DNA of 64,000 bases from Paraburkholderia sp. PGU19. GTDB lineage: Bacteria; Pseudomonadota; Gammaproteobacteria; Burkholderiales; Burkholderiaceae. Below the pieces are notes generated by a model. It did no database searches, was not told where the DNA came from, and saw only the letters and a program-made list of their open reading frames with translations. Shown in pieces: positions 25,774-35,349 of the stretch. Numbering within the stretch: the stretch's first letter is position 1; every line of letters begins with the position of its first letter. The stretch lies in NCBI RefSeq assembly GCF_013426915.1, contig NZ_AP023183.1, forward strand, positions 434,001 through 498,000, read 5' to 3'. The position numbers and the translations under genes are program-made.

Positions 25774-26790
25774 TTAGGTCGGCAGCGCATCCGAGGAAAT
25801 GCCGGCGGGCGTGACACGCGTCGCATTGCCGCTGTCATAGATTGTCTGGACCGGCATCCACTGGCATTCGAGGCGCTCTCCGCGAAAGACACGGAACGCG
25901 ACGCTACCGAAGCGCACGCTGCCGCGCCGGCGCTCGACGAGCTCGACCGTGCCGGTGCCTGGCAGCGCCGCAAATTGCGCGCGGGCCCGAAAAATTTGCA
26001 CGTTCACGTGGGGCGTATCGATACCGAGCATGCGCGCGAGCGCATCCATTTCTACCCAACCCTGCGAGGCGCTGTCATAGCCTGTTTGCATGTCGGCGAA
26101 ACGTGCGCGTGCGAGTGTCGTCAAGCAGTAGTGGTGCGCGCGCTCGCCAAGATCGACCTTGCCGCCGCGCGTATGTAGCACGACGCGCACGTGCTCTTCG
26201 TCTTGGCTCACGGAGAAGTCGATGCGTTGCTCGGCTGCGCCGAGTCCCGCCGGGGCAGCAAGCTTCAGCGTCGTGTCGTGACGCGCGAGCACGAGGCGCC
26301 AGCTCATATTCCCGACGGCCACGAGGTCGCCGTCACGCAGCACGCGCAGCGCACCGCCGTCGTCGCAGAGCCATTCACCTTTTGGCGACCGCACGACTGA
26401 CACTGCAGGTGTTGCGTCGCCGGGCAGCACCTGTGCGAAGTCGAGCACAATCGGCTGTGCCGGCGCACGCACGGGCCATAGCGTATCGGCCGGATCGTTC
26501 AGACTATCGACTTGCCAGCAGGTCTCGACTGCCTTGCCGAAGCGAATCACATCGCCCTGCTGCAAGGGCGCATGCGCGCCGTTGCGCAGTAGCGTGCCCG
26601 AGAGCAGCGTGCCGTTGCTGCTCTGATCGTGCAGTTCCCAGCGGCCGCAGTAGAAGCAGACGCGCGCATGCACTCGCGATACATAGTTATCCAGAATGAT
26701 AGTATCGCAAAGCGTCGCATCTCGGCCGAATACGTGGTGTGCCCTTAATAGACACGTTTCCACGGACGCGCTGTTCTTGAGTGTCGCCAT
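25774..26790 (-). CDS. FHA-domain protein of the TOMM locus
   Basis: A 338-residue protein from ATG 26790 (MATLKNS); an in-frame start 117 bp upstream is possible but its product is unlike the family. Residues about 12-90 are an FHA domain with the phosphothreonine-binding pattern HVFGRDATLC, YVSRVHARV, SSNGTLLSGTLLRNG. The central part is beta-rich. Residues about 235-300 (YCLTTLARARFADMQTGYDS, EMDALARMLGI) may form a winged helix. FHA domains bind phosphothreonine, and the neighbouring kinase is the obvious partner. This is the first gene of the operon. Confidence 0.85.
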   Translation of the reverse strand: MATLKNSASVETCLLRAHHVFGRDATLCDTIILDNYVSRVHARVCFYCGRWELHDQSSNGTLLSGTLLRNGAHAPLQQGDVIRFGKAVETCWQVDSLNDPADTLWPVRAPAQPIVLDFAQVLPGDATPAVSVVRSPKGEWLCDDGGALRVLRDGDLVAVGNMSWRLVLARHDTTLKLAAPAGLGAAEQRIDFSVSQDEEHVRVVLHTRGGKVDLGERAHHYCLTTLARARFADMQTGYDSASQGWVEMDALARMLGIDTPHVNVQIFRARAQFAALPGTGTVELVERRRGSVRFGSVAFRVFRGERLECQWMPVQTIYDSGNATRVTPAGISSDALPT

Positions 26791-27381
26791 CGCATATTGA
26801 CTTTGGGCTTTCGTTCGATCGCGTGAAACTGCGTTCGAACCGGCGATTGGTAACTCGCCGTGAATAATGACTGTGACCGTTAATGACCACCGCATCCTGA
26901 CGAGCAATTTTTTTGTCGCGATTTTCGTTCCGCTCTTTGCAGAAAATCGCCGTCATGTCATCTCGGCGACTTTTTCGCATGTCGTGCGTCAGGCCCGTTT
27001 TCGTTATAGCTGTTGTAATGGGAATGCGCAACGCATAAAGCGGGTCATTGTTGCAACTCCCTGATATACGAAACGAAGGGGGGCATCAACGCTCCGTTCG
27101 TCATCCTGCGGCGCGAGCGTCGGGAGGATAACCCCGTAGCAAAGGCCCGCAACGCGGGACCGGCGTACCCGCCACCGGCGAGGTGAAAGGTGCGAGTGAT
27201 TGCATGGTGAATCACCGCCATCGCCGCATCAATTACACGCGATAACACGCAGCCACGATCCAATATCGTCTGGTCGTTCGAATCCCATTTCGCGAAATGT
27301 GCGGCCAACCCCGCATCTGCCACGAACGGCACGATGGAAACCGCGTAGGAAGTCCCGGTCGAATTGTAGGTTCATCAAGTA
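26791..27381. other. TOMM operon upstream region
   Basis: About 590 bp upstream of the FHA gene, containing the conserved element at 27191-27250. Reading frames inside are weak. It is presumed to carry the operon promoter. Confidence 0.45.
27191..27250 (-). promoter_or_regulatory. Two-part conserved element, copy upstream of FHA gene
   Basis: This is the second copy of the element at 17472-17531: GCGTGTTATCGCGTGTAAT, 25 bases, CATGCAATCACTCGCA on the minus strand. It lies about 400-460 bp before the FHA start. The intervening 25 bases differ between copies while spacing is exact, which argues for protein recognition of two sites rather than recent duplication. Confidence 0.7.
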
Positions 27382-27618
27382 ATGGAAGCCCCGACTGACA
27401 TCGGGAACCACAAGTTCAAGACAGCGGATCAACCTCCTGACAAGCTTCGAGTCGAGCTACGAGCCTTGACTGGTAACAACGCGATTCCGCAACTCAATGT
27501 GACTGATAGCGACGAGCGCGAAATTTTTAACCTCTCGGAGCGGAATGGGAACATCGTTTTTTTAGTAAAAATGCTTCATGCGAACACCACCTACTATGCA
27601 ATCGAAAAGCAAGACTAA
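27382..27618 (+). CDS. Possible small hypothetical protein
   Basis: A 78-residue frame of balanced composition (MEAPTDIGNHKFKTADQPPD ... FLVKMLHANTTYYAIEKQD). Codon use is AT-richer than neighbours, suggesting foreign origin. There is no convincing ribosome binding site. It may be an isolated acquired gene or the relic of one. Confidence 0.3.
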   Translation: MEAPTDIGNHKFKTADQPPDKLRVELRALTGNNAIPQLNVTDSDEREIFNLSERNGNIVFLVKMLHANTTYYAIEKQD

Positions 27619-28444
27619 AATTGGGCCGGGTACGGATCCTTAACTTTCGACATTGTGGTCACCCGCTCGCAGTCGGAAGAGGCGAGGGCGCGCCACTTTG
27701 GGGAGCACGCGTCGTAACAAGACGAGCAAGATTACGCCAGGAACACTCGCAGAAGGAAATCTGAGAGTATTGTGCGACACGTTCTCATTGCCCGTCTGAA
27801 AAGACGGGATCTTTCCGCTTCGGATCGTCTGTCGTCTGGCACTCTGTGAGTGCAGCAAGATCCACGAGTATCAAAGCCAACAGCCACTTCATCTTTCAAC
27901 GAACGAGGCTGCGGCAAACACCACCATGAGTGAAGGAAGTCCCAGAATTATCGGAGTCCAGTGACGACGAGACCAAAGCGACGTCCATCTCGAAGGAATT
28001 CAATGTATTCGTTATTTAGAGCACGTGTCCTCAATCGTCGCGGGATACCGACGCTTATGTATAGGCCCTGGTTCCGACTTCAATTTCCCACAGATCGGCA
28101 AATTCCGTTTCAGCAATCCTGATCGCGCCCTTTGAATGTACTGATCACTGTCCATCGCCTCCGCGAGAACAACACGGCGTGAAAGCAGGAGAAGGTGCTT
28201 CGCGCCCGACACTGCCAAATTTCAGCTGCCCGAGACATGATGCTGAGTACGGCGCCTTGTCGATAACGGGAACTGCGCCAACTTGGAGTATCTCGAATGT
28301 CAGTCGCGACACCCGTCGAGCCGGATCCTGCGGACCGAGCACGAACAAACAGCGTCCGAATAGGCTTGCCAGAAAGCTTGCGCTAGCGGGAAGGGGCAAT
28401 CCGCGCTCCTTCGTTGTGATCGTCGCGCCTCGCTCGCCGTTTCA
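27619..28444. other. AT-richer intergenic stretch
   Basis: About 825 bp of lower GC than the surroundings. A 47-codon minus-strand frame at 28012-28155 (MDSDQYIQRARSGLLKRNLP...) has protein-like composition but no other support. Nothing else is recognised. Confidence 0.3.
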
Positions 28445-28753
28445 GTGGCAATCGCAGGCATCGCGTGCCTGTCGCGGGAGCCGGGAGAGCAGACCGTATC
28501 TGGCTCACGCGTCTCCGCGCGACACTGGAGCAGCGGCCGACGCCTTTCCGGTTACGCCATGCTGCGCTATCTGCCGGGCTACGCAATCACACTCAGCGGG
28601 TACCTGTGGACGGTCCCCTGTCTCAACCTGCTCGCGCTGATTCCCATGCTGCCGGACTGGTTACTGCTCGTAGTGCTTAACCTCGGGCTGCTGGCCATGC
28701 CGGCCGAGCGCGCACACCAGCGACTGCGCGTCGCCGCGCTGGGGATCCGTTGA
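28445..28753 (+). CDS. Possible small membrane protein
   Basis: A 102-codon frame whose second half (residues about 40-85) holds two closely spaced hydrophobic segments (YAITLSGYLWTVPCLNLLAL, LPDWLLLVVLNLGLLAM) followed by a basic tail. Hydrophobicity suggests a genuine membrane hairpin or a fragment of a larger membrane protein. The N-terminal 35 residues are poor, so the true start may be later or the gene truncated. Confidence 0.3.
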   Translation: MAIAGIACLSREPGEQTVSGSRVSARHWSSGRRLSGYAMLRYLPGYAITLSGYLWTVPCLNLLALIPMLPDWLLLVVLNLGLLAMPAERAHQRLRVAALGIR

Positions 28754-29343
28754 CGGGCGTGTGGAACCGCGCGGGGATTGAATTGCAATCACGTTCATTC
28801 ATCGAGCACGGCGCGACTGTGATCAATGAGTAAATCGGACATCACCCGGCGTTGGAGCTGGCGCGACGCCGTTGGCGGTTCCGAGGATACATTGGTCATC
28901 CCTACCTCTGCTGCCGCCGACAGGCTTTTGTCCGCAAGGGACGAGCAATGTCCTGGGGCGGACATTTGGCGGACGACACATTCCAAAGGCTTCATGCACG
29001 GTGAGTGCGGTAGTGCTTGTCTATCTCGTAGAGTCCGGTCGCTTGCTTTGTCCACAGCATGGCGATTTGCTCGAGTCGCTGGGCGTGCTCCTTAGGTAGC
29101 TTCAGTTCAGAAGCGGCTGAGCAGTGCGTAACTTCGAAGATGAGGCGGCGCGGCCCGTGGGACCGCTTTGCGCCGCGGATATCCGTCAAAGGATAGTGAG
29201 GAAGCGACAAAACAATGCGACCTGGTGGTTACTTTGAAAATCTGCAGATCACATGCGACTTTCACGAGAGCGATCCATTTCACCCCGAATGGATCGTGAA
29301 CATACAGGATCAAGACAATCGAATCCTATCGGCGGAGGTACCT
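28754..29343. other. Intergenic; one fragmentary minus-strand frame
   Basis: About 590 bp before the orphan membrane protein. A minus-strand frame ending at 28992 has a protein-like tail (ELKLPKEHAQRLEQIAML...) but only a TTG start, and is probably a gene remnant. An in-frame ATG for the downstream gene exists at 29215. Confidence 0.3.
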
Positions 29344-30867
29344 ATGAATGCGACCAACGGCGAAGAAGCACGTTTGAACCTGAGAGACGATATCGCCCGC
29401 TGCGAGATGTGCATCTCACTCGCAGCACGCGCGGGCGTGCGAATTCCCCAAGACATTCTGCGCACCGTCAATTATGCGCGCGCGGATCTGGATGTGGGCA
29501 AGATCAGCCCGGAAAGTGAATCCGCGTTTTATAACGGGATGGCGTATATCGTGGCGAAAGCGCCTTATCCGAACGCGAAAGTCGCGGACGATTTGAAACG
29601 ATGCTCCGAGGTTGTGTCGCACGCGGGGCTCAACGGCAAGCAGCTCGCGGAATCGGATATCGATGCGGTCGCCGTCGCGCGTCAGGCGCAGAAGGACTTT
29701 AAGTGGTCTGCGACCGTCGAAGTACCGTTCTACGACGCGATGAGCCGGATTACAGAAGCAATCGCGCCGGTCGCCGGCGAAACAGTCGGCACCGAAGCGC
29801 GCAAAGGCGCACGCACCGCAATTAGAAATTATTCATTCTCCGCGGTGGCGCTCACGTTTTTCGTGCTGGTTCTTTCGTGTCTGCTATTCGTGATCAAGCA
29901 GATATCGGAGGACATAAAGGCTGGAATCCAGAGCAATGATCCGATCGCCCTAATGATGCACAATCAGTTGCAGGCCTATGACGCCGCAATTACGAAGGCG
30001 AACGAGAATCCGACGCGTGACGTGCTGGCGCAGATGCAGAATTCGCCGGAAGCGGACGCGATCAAGGACACGCTGCAGAAGTTCGCGACCAACAACCGCC
30101 AGCTCTATTCTGACGTTCTGCGAACGAGAACCATCAGCAGGCTTTTCTTCTGGATGCCCAATGTGCTCGGCGAGCGATTTTTCGCGCTCTTCGGGAAATC
30201 GTGGGGAGAGGACTGGGGCATGGTCGCCAGCCAGTATGCGAAGAAATGCAGCGAGGCGGATATCAAAGGAACTCGGCTGCCTGCCCATTGGGAATGTTCG
30301 AACGACTCCATACGCGCCGCGCTGGAAGTCGACCTACCTCTGTTCAACATCGGACTCTCGCCCGACAAGAGAAGGGTGATTCCCCAAGACACGGTGAATC
30401 AGGGCTTTCAGAAGATTGCCATCTACCAACAGATTCGCGCGACGGCGAAGTATGCGCAGGACAACATTCTGACCTTCGTCGGAATGATGACGGGTTTCGT
30501 GCTGCCGATCCTGTACGCATGGCTCGGCGCCGACGCGGCTATCCTTCGCAAGCTGCGCGACGAAACCGCCGCATGTCTCTTCCACCCCGAATACTCGAAG
30601 GTCGCCAACCGCTCACATGTGACCACTGCTGTGATAGTTGGCATCTCGATCGGTCTATTCAGCGACTTCGTGCAGGAAGGACAGACGCTGTCCCCACTGG
30701 CTATCGCGTTCGTCGCGGGGTACGCGTCGGACAGATTCTTCCAGTTCATCGATCGCCTTGTGCAAACGCTGTTTCCGTCGGACTCTAGTCACCGACAGCA
30801 CTTGGCCGAGCACAATCGGGAAGGCCAGAGACGCGTGGGAGGCACACCGCGGCCCGCACAGTCTTGA
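29344..30867 (+). CDS. Orphan membrane protein, unknown family
   Basis: A 507-residue protein from ATG 29344, chosen because GGAGGT lies five bases upstream; an ATG 129 bp earlier is also in frame. Residues 1-150 are soluble and helical. A membrane helix lies near 160-180, a long extracytoplasmic helical region follows, and the last 170 residues hold three or four membrane segments (FVGMMTGFVLPILYAWLGAD, TAVIVGISIGLFSDF, LSPLAIAFVAGYASDRF). The C-terminal LSPLA-IAF-AGY-xD-FF pattern is seen in several uncharacterised bacterial membrane proteins. It stands alone between decayed DNA and an IS element. Confidence 0.6.
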   Translation: MNATNGEEARLNLRDDIARCEMCISLAARAGVRIPQDILRTVNYARADLDVGKISPESESAFYNGMAYIVAKAPYPNAKVADDLKRCSEVVSHAGLNGKQLAESDIDAVAVARQAQKDFKWSATVEVPFYDAMSRITEAIAPVAGETVGTEARKGARTAIRNYSFSAVALTFFVLVLSCLLFVIKQISEDIKAGIQSNDPIALMMHNQLQAYDAAITKANENPTRDVLAQMQNSPEADAIKDTLQKFATNNRQLYSDVLRTRTISRLFFWMPNVLGERFFALFGKSWGEDWGMVASQYAKKCSEADIKGTRLPAHWECSNDSIRAALEVDLPLFNIGLSPDKRRVIPQDTVNQGFQKIAIYQQIRATAKYAQDNILTFVGMMTGFVLPILYAWLGADAAILRKLRDETAACLFHPEYSKVANRSHVTTAVIVGISIGLFSDFVQEGQTLSPLAIAFVAGYASDRFFQFIDRLVQTLFPSDSSHRQHLAEHNREGQRRVGGTPRPAQS

Positions 30868-31146
30868 GGGAAATGTGCAGCCGGACGCGCGGGAGGCAGA
30901 TGCGTAAGTCGGGGGTGCGAGTCCTCAACGTCGCGGGGCGACGCCGAGCAGCTACGTAACGAAGAGGGCCATCACGGGGTTGTCGTCCTTTTCGTACAAA
31001 ATCTGGCGGCAACATCGCGCCGAGCCGCTTGCAGCGACGCGCTGTGTGTCTGCGGTCGCCACGCAAACCACGATTTCACATCACCGCTGGCAGTGCAAAG
31101 GGATCTTCTATCTGATCATGGTCAGATGGCTGTACGATCCAGTGCT

Positions 31147-31873
31147 TTAAATGGTAGATGCTTGATGTTTGAAGTCATCGCCGTATCTCAGCAGTGCCCA
31201 TGCCATCCTCGCGTTCTTGGCAGCGATCGCTACGGCCGCGTGCCAATAGCCGCGCCGCTCGGTCAGGGCTCTGACCCAACAGCTGAAGCGGTCCTGTTTG
31301 TCGCCGAGGTTTGCCATGACTGCGCGATCACCGGTGACCAGCAGACTGCGTAGATAGGCGTCCCCAGCCTTGGTGATGCTGCCAAGTCGTGCTTTGCCAC
31401 CGCTGCTATATTGTCCCGGCGTCAGGCCGAGCCATGCGGCCACCTGGCGACCCTTCCTGAAGTCATGCCCGACGCCGATGCTGGCAAGCAACTCGCTGGC
31501 CGTTGTCGGGCCGATGCCACGCAGTTGCATGAGTCGCCGGCAACGCTCGTCCTCGCGCGCTATCTGGCCGATCGCGCGATCGTATTCGGTCAATCGGTCT
31601 TCGATGCTGTCGACGTGTTCATGCAGGTCGCGGATGCTTCTGCCGTCCCAACCCGGCAAGGAATCCAGATGCGCCGTAATCTCCTTGCGCAACCGCTCCC
31701 GCTTCTGCGGCAAGACCATGCCGATCAGGCACGGCGGCAATTTGCGTGATCAACGCTACGAGCTGATCACGCGTGACCTTGGGCTTGACCAGTACCGCCT
31801 TGCCGGTTTCATCCACACCATGGAGAGCAAACACATTCTTGGCAAGATCGATTTCGACGGTGACCATGGACAT
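31147..31873 (-). mobile_element. IS110-family transposase, internally deleted
   Basis: The N-terminus (MVTVEIDLAKNVFALHGVD, the RuvC-like DEDD part) starts at 31873 after GGAGGGGAA. The C-terminal transposase_20 domain (LMQLRGIGPTTASELLASIG, then AAWLGLTPGQYSSGGKARLG) ends at 31147. Between them about 100 residues present in intact IS110 transposases are missing: CLIGM is joined directly to VLPQK. The two parts are also in different frames. The element is therefore inactive. IS110 elements lack inverted repeats and none are seen. Confidence 0.85.
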
Positions 31874-32199
31874 GGACTTCCCCTCCGGCTGGCGTTGATA
31901 AAGGCTCGACTGTCCATCATGGCACTTTGATTCCGATTCGCAGCTTCCTCCGCAGCCTCGGGACGGGGAAGTCCCTTTCATTCGATTACCCCGAAGAGCG
32001 CGATTTCACGTTCAACTGCGGCACGTCCGGCGCGCAAGATCGCGGTTGCGTCAGCGCCATCCAGCAAGACGGCCGCGCGCCGGAAGAAGCGGAGCCAGGT
32101 GTGATGGAATCAGAACCTCGCGTGCGGCAAGTGCGGTCTGGGCGAGCCGGGCGAGTCGCGCGTAAAGCGGCGCTGGCCTGCCCGCCGATCGGCGCGCTG

Positions 32200-32346
32200 A
32201 TGCGCTATGGCGAGCGGATCGTGCGCGTGATCGCCGAAGTGAGCGGCCAGCGCGTGATCATCGAGTCAGTCAATGAGGACGGCCGCGCCTTTCGCGGCAC
32301 GGTGAAATGGATTAGCCTGAGCGCTCTTCACGATCAACTCTTCTGA
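32200..32346 (+). CDS. Short hypothetical protein before broken gene
   Basis: A 48-residue product (MRYGERIVRVIAEVSGQRVI ... SALHDQLF) with beta-rich SH3-like composition, compatible with a small real protein or the tail of a larger one; the frame is open upstream to 31927. It is followed after 5 bp by the pseudogene at 32352, and the two probably formed one operon. Confidence 0.4.
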   Translation: MRYGERIVRVIAEVSGQRVIIESVNEDGRAFRGTVKWISLSALHDQLF

Positions 32347-32351
32347 GCGCG

Positions 32352-33105
32352 ATGACGATGCAGCCGACCGCACAGCAGCTCGATATTTTTGCCGACAGCC
32401 GCGACGTGGTGTTGCGCAACGGCGTCCACGATCAGTTGCAGCGCCGCGATGGAGCGGCCGCGCGAGCGGCCCTGGAAGAACCGGCCGCCGGGTATCCGGA
32501 CGACCGCGCGCTGTCCGCGATGACGGTGCTGGTCCATGAACTCGAAGGTGGTTCCACAACGCCCTTCGCTGATCACGCGGTACTGGCCAGGCCGGCAATC
32601 ATGCCGACAGTCATGCGGGGAATCACGCCGCACCGCTGTGGCTACTGGCAGGCGAGTAGGCGGCCGCAAGTGACGCCGTCAGGTCCATTGAATCCTGGTG
32701 GCGCATCCCGGCGCCCCTCATGTGAATGACCGAGGCGCGCTACCGGACGGGGGGGCTGGACGCTGCTTGGCCGCTGCTCGTGGAGCTGGCATGGCTGGCG
32801 CCGACACGGTCCGCGGCGCTGCTGTCCGGACTGGGCGACGCTTCGCTGGACGCGTTACACCGGCGCTTGGATGCTGAACTTCCCGGCTCGGGCGAAGTCG
32901 ACGAATAGACGCGTGGCTCCCGGTGTGGCTGCTGGTGGTCAAACCGGCGCTCGCGGGCCGGTTTGGTGAGGCGCGTGTGCAGCGTGAACAGACGGCGTCG
33001 CGCGCGACCGCACTGCTGGGCGAGATCCTGAGTCAGGAACTCAGCCGGTTGCATGCGGGTCTGTTCGAGGCGTACATGGCAACACGAAAAGTGCAGCACC
33101 GGTGA
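32352..33105 (+). pseudogene. Multiply broken Burkholderia hypothetical gene
   Basis: The start (TAQQLDIFADSRDVVLRNGV) and later segments (YRTGGLDAAWPLLVELAWLA; LHAGLFEAYMATRK) belong to one family of about 280-300 residues that I recall as a conserved Burkholderia hypothetical protein. Here the middle is deleted or frame-shifted after about codon 75. A TGA at 32724-32726 sits where Trp is expected (APLM-stop-MTEARYR), and another frameshift occurs near 32905. The product is not functional. Confidence 0.6.
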
Positions 33106-33256
33106 GCATGACGATCCGCGGCCGCTATCGTTGCCGACGTTGTCGCCGCATGGTGCGGGTAGCCGGAGGCGAGGACACAACGCGCATTGTGACAGCTGAC
33201 AAGTAATGCGCAAATGGCGGTGACATGATGTGACAAATCCTTCGAAGGAGTGGGAA

Positions 33257-34630
33257 ATGCCAGCGCTCGATGATATCGATACGTTCGTAGTGTTGATGTT
33301 GGAGAACCGGTCGTTCGATCATATGCTCGGTTACCTCGGTTTGACAGGAGGTAACGTCAACGGTCTCTCGTCCGATCCGGCATGGCTGAATAACTTTACA
33401 AATGTGTATGCGGGGCAGTCTTATCCCGTTCACCGTCTCGGCCCGGACGTCGTTTCAATACCCGATCCTCCACATGACCGGACGCCCATTGCAACCCAGA
33501 TCAATACACCTTGCACGCCGGGTGGTTGTCCCGAACTCGGTGGGTTCGTTCAAAGTTATGCAACTCGCGCCACTCCTGCGCAGAACCTTGCGGACGTGAT
33601 GGGGTATTACGACGCCGCCGCGCTCCCGACTTATGACTTCCTGGCGCGACATTACACGGTTTGTGATAACTGGTTTGCGCCTCTACCTTCTGGTACGCAG
33701 GCGAACCGGCTGATGGCAATGGCCGGGGAGAGCGCTATCAGTGACAACGTGCAAGGACTCAATTTTATCCCCGATCAGCCGCTTGTTTACGACTGGTTGC
33801 GGGAGCGCGGCATTCCCTGGTGCGTTTATCAGTCGGGCAGCTTCTTTCCGTTTTTCAGTCTGATGAAGAAATGGCTGCCGGAGATCATCACGTCACTCGC
33901 CCTGCCGCATGATGATGTCGGCGGCAGTTTCCGTCGCTACACCCGGTTCGCCGCGGACTGGCAGAGCGACGCGATCATGCCCAAGGTGATATTTGTCGAA
34001 CCGGAGTACACGGACGGTCCGCACTTCAACGCCAACGACGACCATTGCCCGACAGGTATCGCCGCGGGGCAGGCTTTTGTCGCGGATGTCTACCGGACGC
34101 TGACGTCCAATCCAGATCGCTGGAAGAACACACTCCTGATCGTGACTTACGATGAGCATGGAGGGTTCTTTGACCATGTTTCACCGCTCTCCATTGCGGC
34201 CAATGTTGCGGGATTCCCGTTTGAAACGACAGGACTACGCGTGCCCGCCTTGCTTGTGTCGCCCTACGTAACGCCGGGCGGTGTCTTCTCGGGGAAGCTC
34301 GACCATACGGCCATTTTGCAGCTTCTTGCGGAAAAGCTTGATCCGAACAGGACGTATTCGCCCGCTGTCTCGGCGCGCAACAAGCACCTTGACAGACTGA
34401 GCAGTGCGCTGAATGTTGCCGCAGTCGCCGAAGCTCCGCCCGCGCTTGCCGGCGATACCAGCGCGACGTTCAACACATCATTCAATAGTCTTTTGAAGGC
34501 GGGACCGTCCGAATCAAATCAGGGTTTTCATGCAGTAGCACTGCAGGTCGCGCGAGATCACCCACACCTTTTGACGTCGCCGCAGTGGGCTGATCTGGCG
34601 CAGTATGTCGCCACCTATGGAAAGCATTGA
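33257..34630 (+). CDS. Phosphoesterase / phospholipase C family protein
   Basis: A 457-residue member of the AcpA/PLC phosphoesterase family that hydrolyses phosphodiesters or phosphomonoesters. Signatures include the N-terminal metal/nucleophile motif ENRSFDHMLGYLG, PLPSGTQANRL, a central NANDDHCPTG and the metal-binding TYDEHGGFFDHV with Asp, Glu and His residues. I prefer ATG 33257 (MPALDDIDTFVVLML) with GGAG six bases upstream. No signal peptide or Tat motif is visible, unlike many PLC enzymes, so it may be cytoplasmic or exported by another route. It is monocistronic. Confidence 0.85.
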   Translation: MPALDDIDTFVVLMLENRSFDHMLGYLGLTGGNVNGLSSDPAWLNNFTNVYAGQSYPVHRLGPDVVSIPDPPHDRTPIATQINTPCTPGGCPELGGFVQSYATRATPAQNLADVMGYYDAAALPTYDFLARHYTVCDNWFAPLPSGTQANRLMAMAGESAISDNVQGLNFIPDQPLVYDWLRERGIPWCVYQSGSFFPFFSLMKKWLPEIITSLALPHDDVGGSFRRYTRFAADWQSDAIMPKVIFVEPEYTDGPHFNANDDHCPTGIAAGQAFVADVYRTLTSNPDRWKNTLLIVTYDEHGGFFDHVSPLSIAANVAGFPFETTGLRVPALLVSPYVTPGGVFSGKLDHTAILQLLAEKLDPNRTYSPAVSARNKHLDRLSSALNVAAVAEAPPALAGDTSATFNTSFNSLLKAGPSESNQGFHAVALQVARDHPHLLTSPQWADLAQYVATYGKH

Positions 34631-35349
34631 CTACGTCGGAAGCCAATCTATAGTGCCAACAGTTGACGGGCAGGTCGTCTTGAGATTAGTTCGACGCCTG
34701 CCCATGTCTGCAAGCTCGGAAGCGCACGATGTGGCGTGCGGGCAGGCGTTGAACAAACCTGAATCAATGAAGGTGCTGTAGGGCAGCCGTTGAAATCTTC
34801 AGCGGCTGCTTTCGGGCGACTTCCGTGAATGAGTACAGTCGGCCATCTGCGGTCTTTCGATTGTTCGAAAGCGCGATCCTTCGAACGTCTCTTCCTCTTC
34901 GGCTCCGGCCTTTCGTCGAGATATTTCCGCGTCAACCGGCAGGAAACAGCAAAGAGCGAATGCACATAACCGGAAAACTGTCTTCCTGTTCTCCTCTGCC
35001 TCTCTGATCATCGGCGGAGGGGTCTGCGTTACGCAAAACAATCCTGCGGGCGGAGACGGTGGCCGCAACGGGCGCGGTGTCGTTATTGATGAGATTCCAC
35101 AATCCAATTACGTTTGGCGTGGGCTGTCGATCTGGGCATACTTTACTTCGCTCGTCCGGTCGATCGTACCGAACATGAGATCCTCGATGTGACGCTTGAT
35201 CGGCATCCACAGGGATCCCGATCCGTCATTTTAGTGCAGAGCACCGAGGCAAGATCCGGTGGCGCGCATTGCTGGGCATTCATCGATGGCTTTGCAATCG
35301 GACGATCCGCCGTATAACCTTGGTCGTGCCCTGTCAATCCGGAGACGCG
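34631..35349. other. Intergenic, one possible terminator
   Basis: About 720 bp. Apart from the inverted repeat at 34668-34703 nothing is recognised; reading frames here are Arg/Ser-rich shadows. Confidence 0.4.
34668..34703 (+). terminator. Inverted repeat after phospholipase C gene
   Basis: GGGCAGG and CCTGCCC enclose a 22-base loop that can extend pairing through GTCGT/ACGC-like bases. It starts 38 bp after the stop codon. The absence of a T-run makes intrinsic termination uncertain. Confidence 0.3.

Noticed and set aside
17472..27250. The two shared 60-bp elements as attachment sites of an island carrying the TOMM locus
   Set aside because: The internal 25 bp differ, no integrase or tRNA is present, and both lie upstream of minus-strand genes, so a regulatory role fits better.
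27265..27290. A GTTCGAATCC stretch resembling a tRNA T-loop
   Set aside because: No acceptor, D or anticodon arms can be paired around it; the similarity is to one loop only.
28992..29210. 72-codon minus-strand frame with a protein-like C-terminus
   Set aside because: Only a TTG start without ribosome binding site and no recognisable family; probably a relic.
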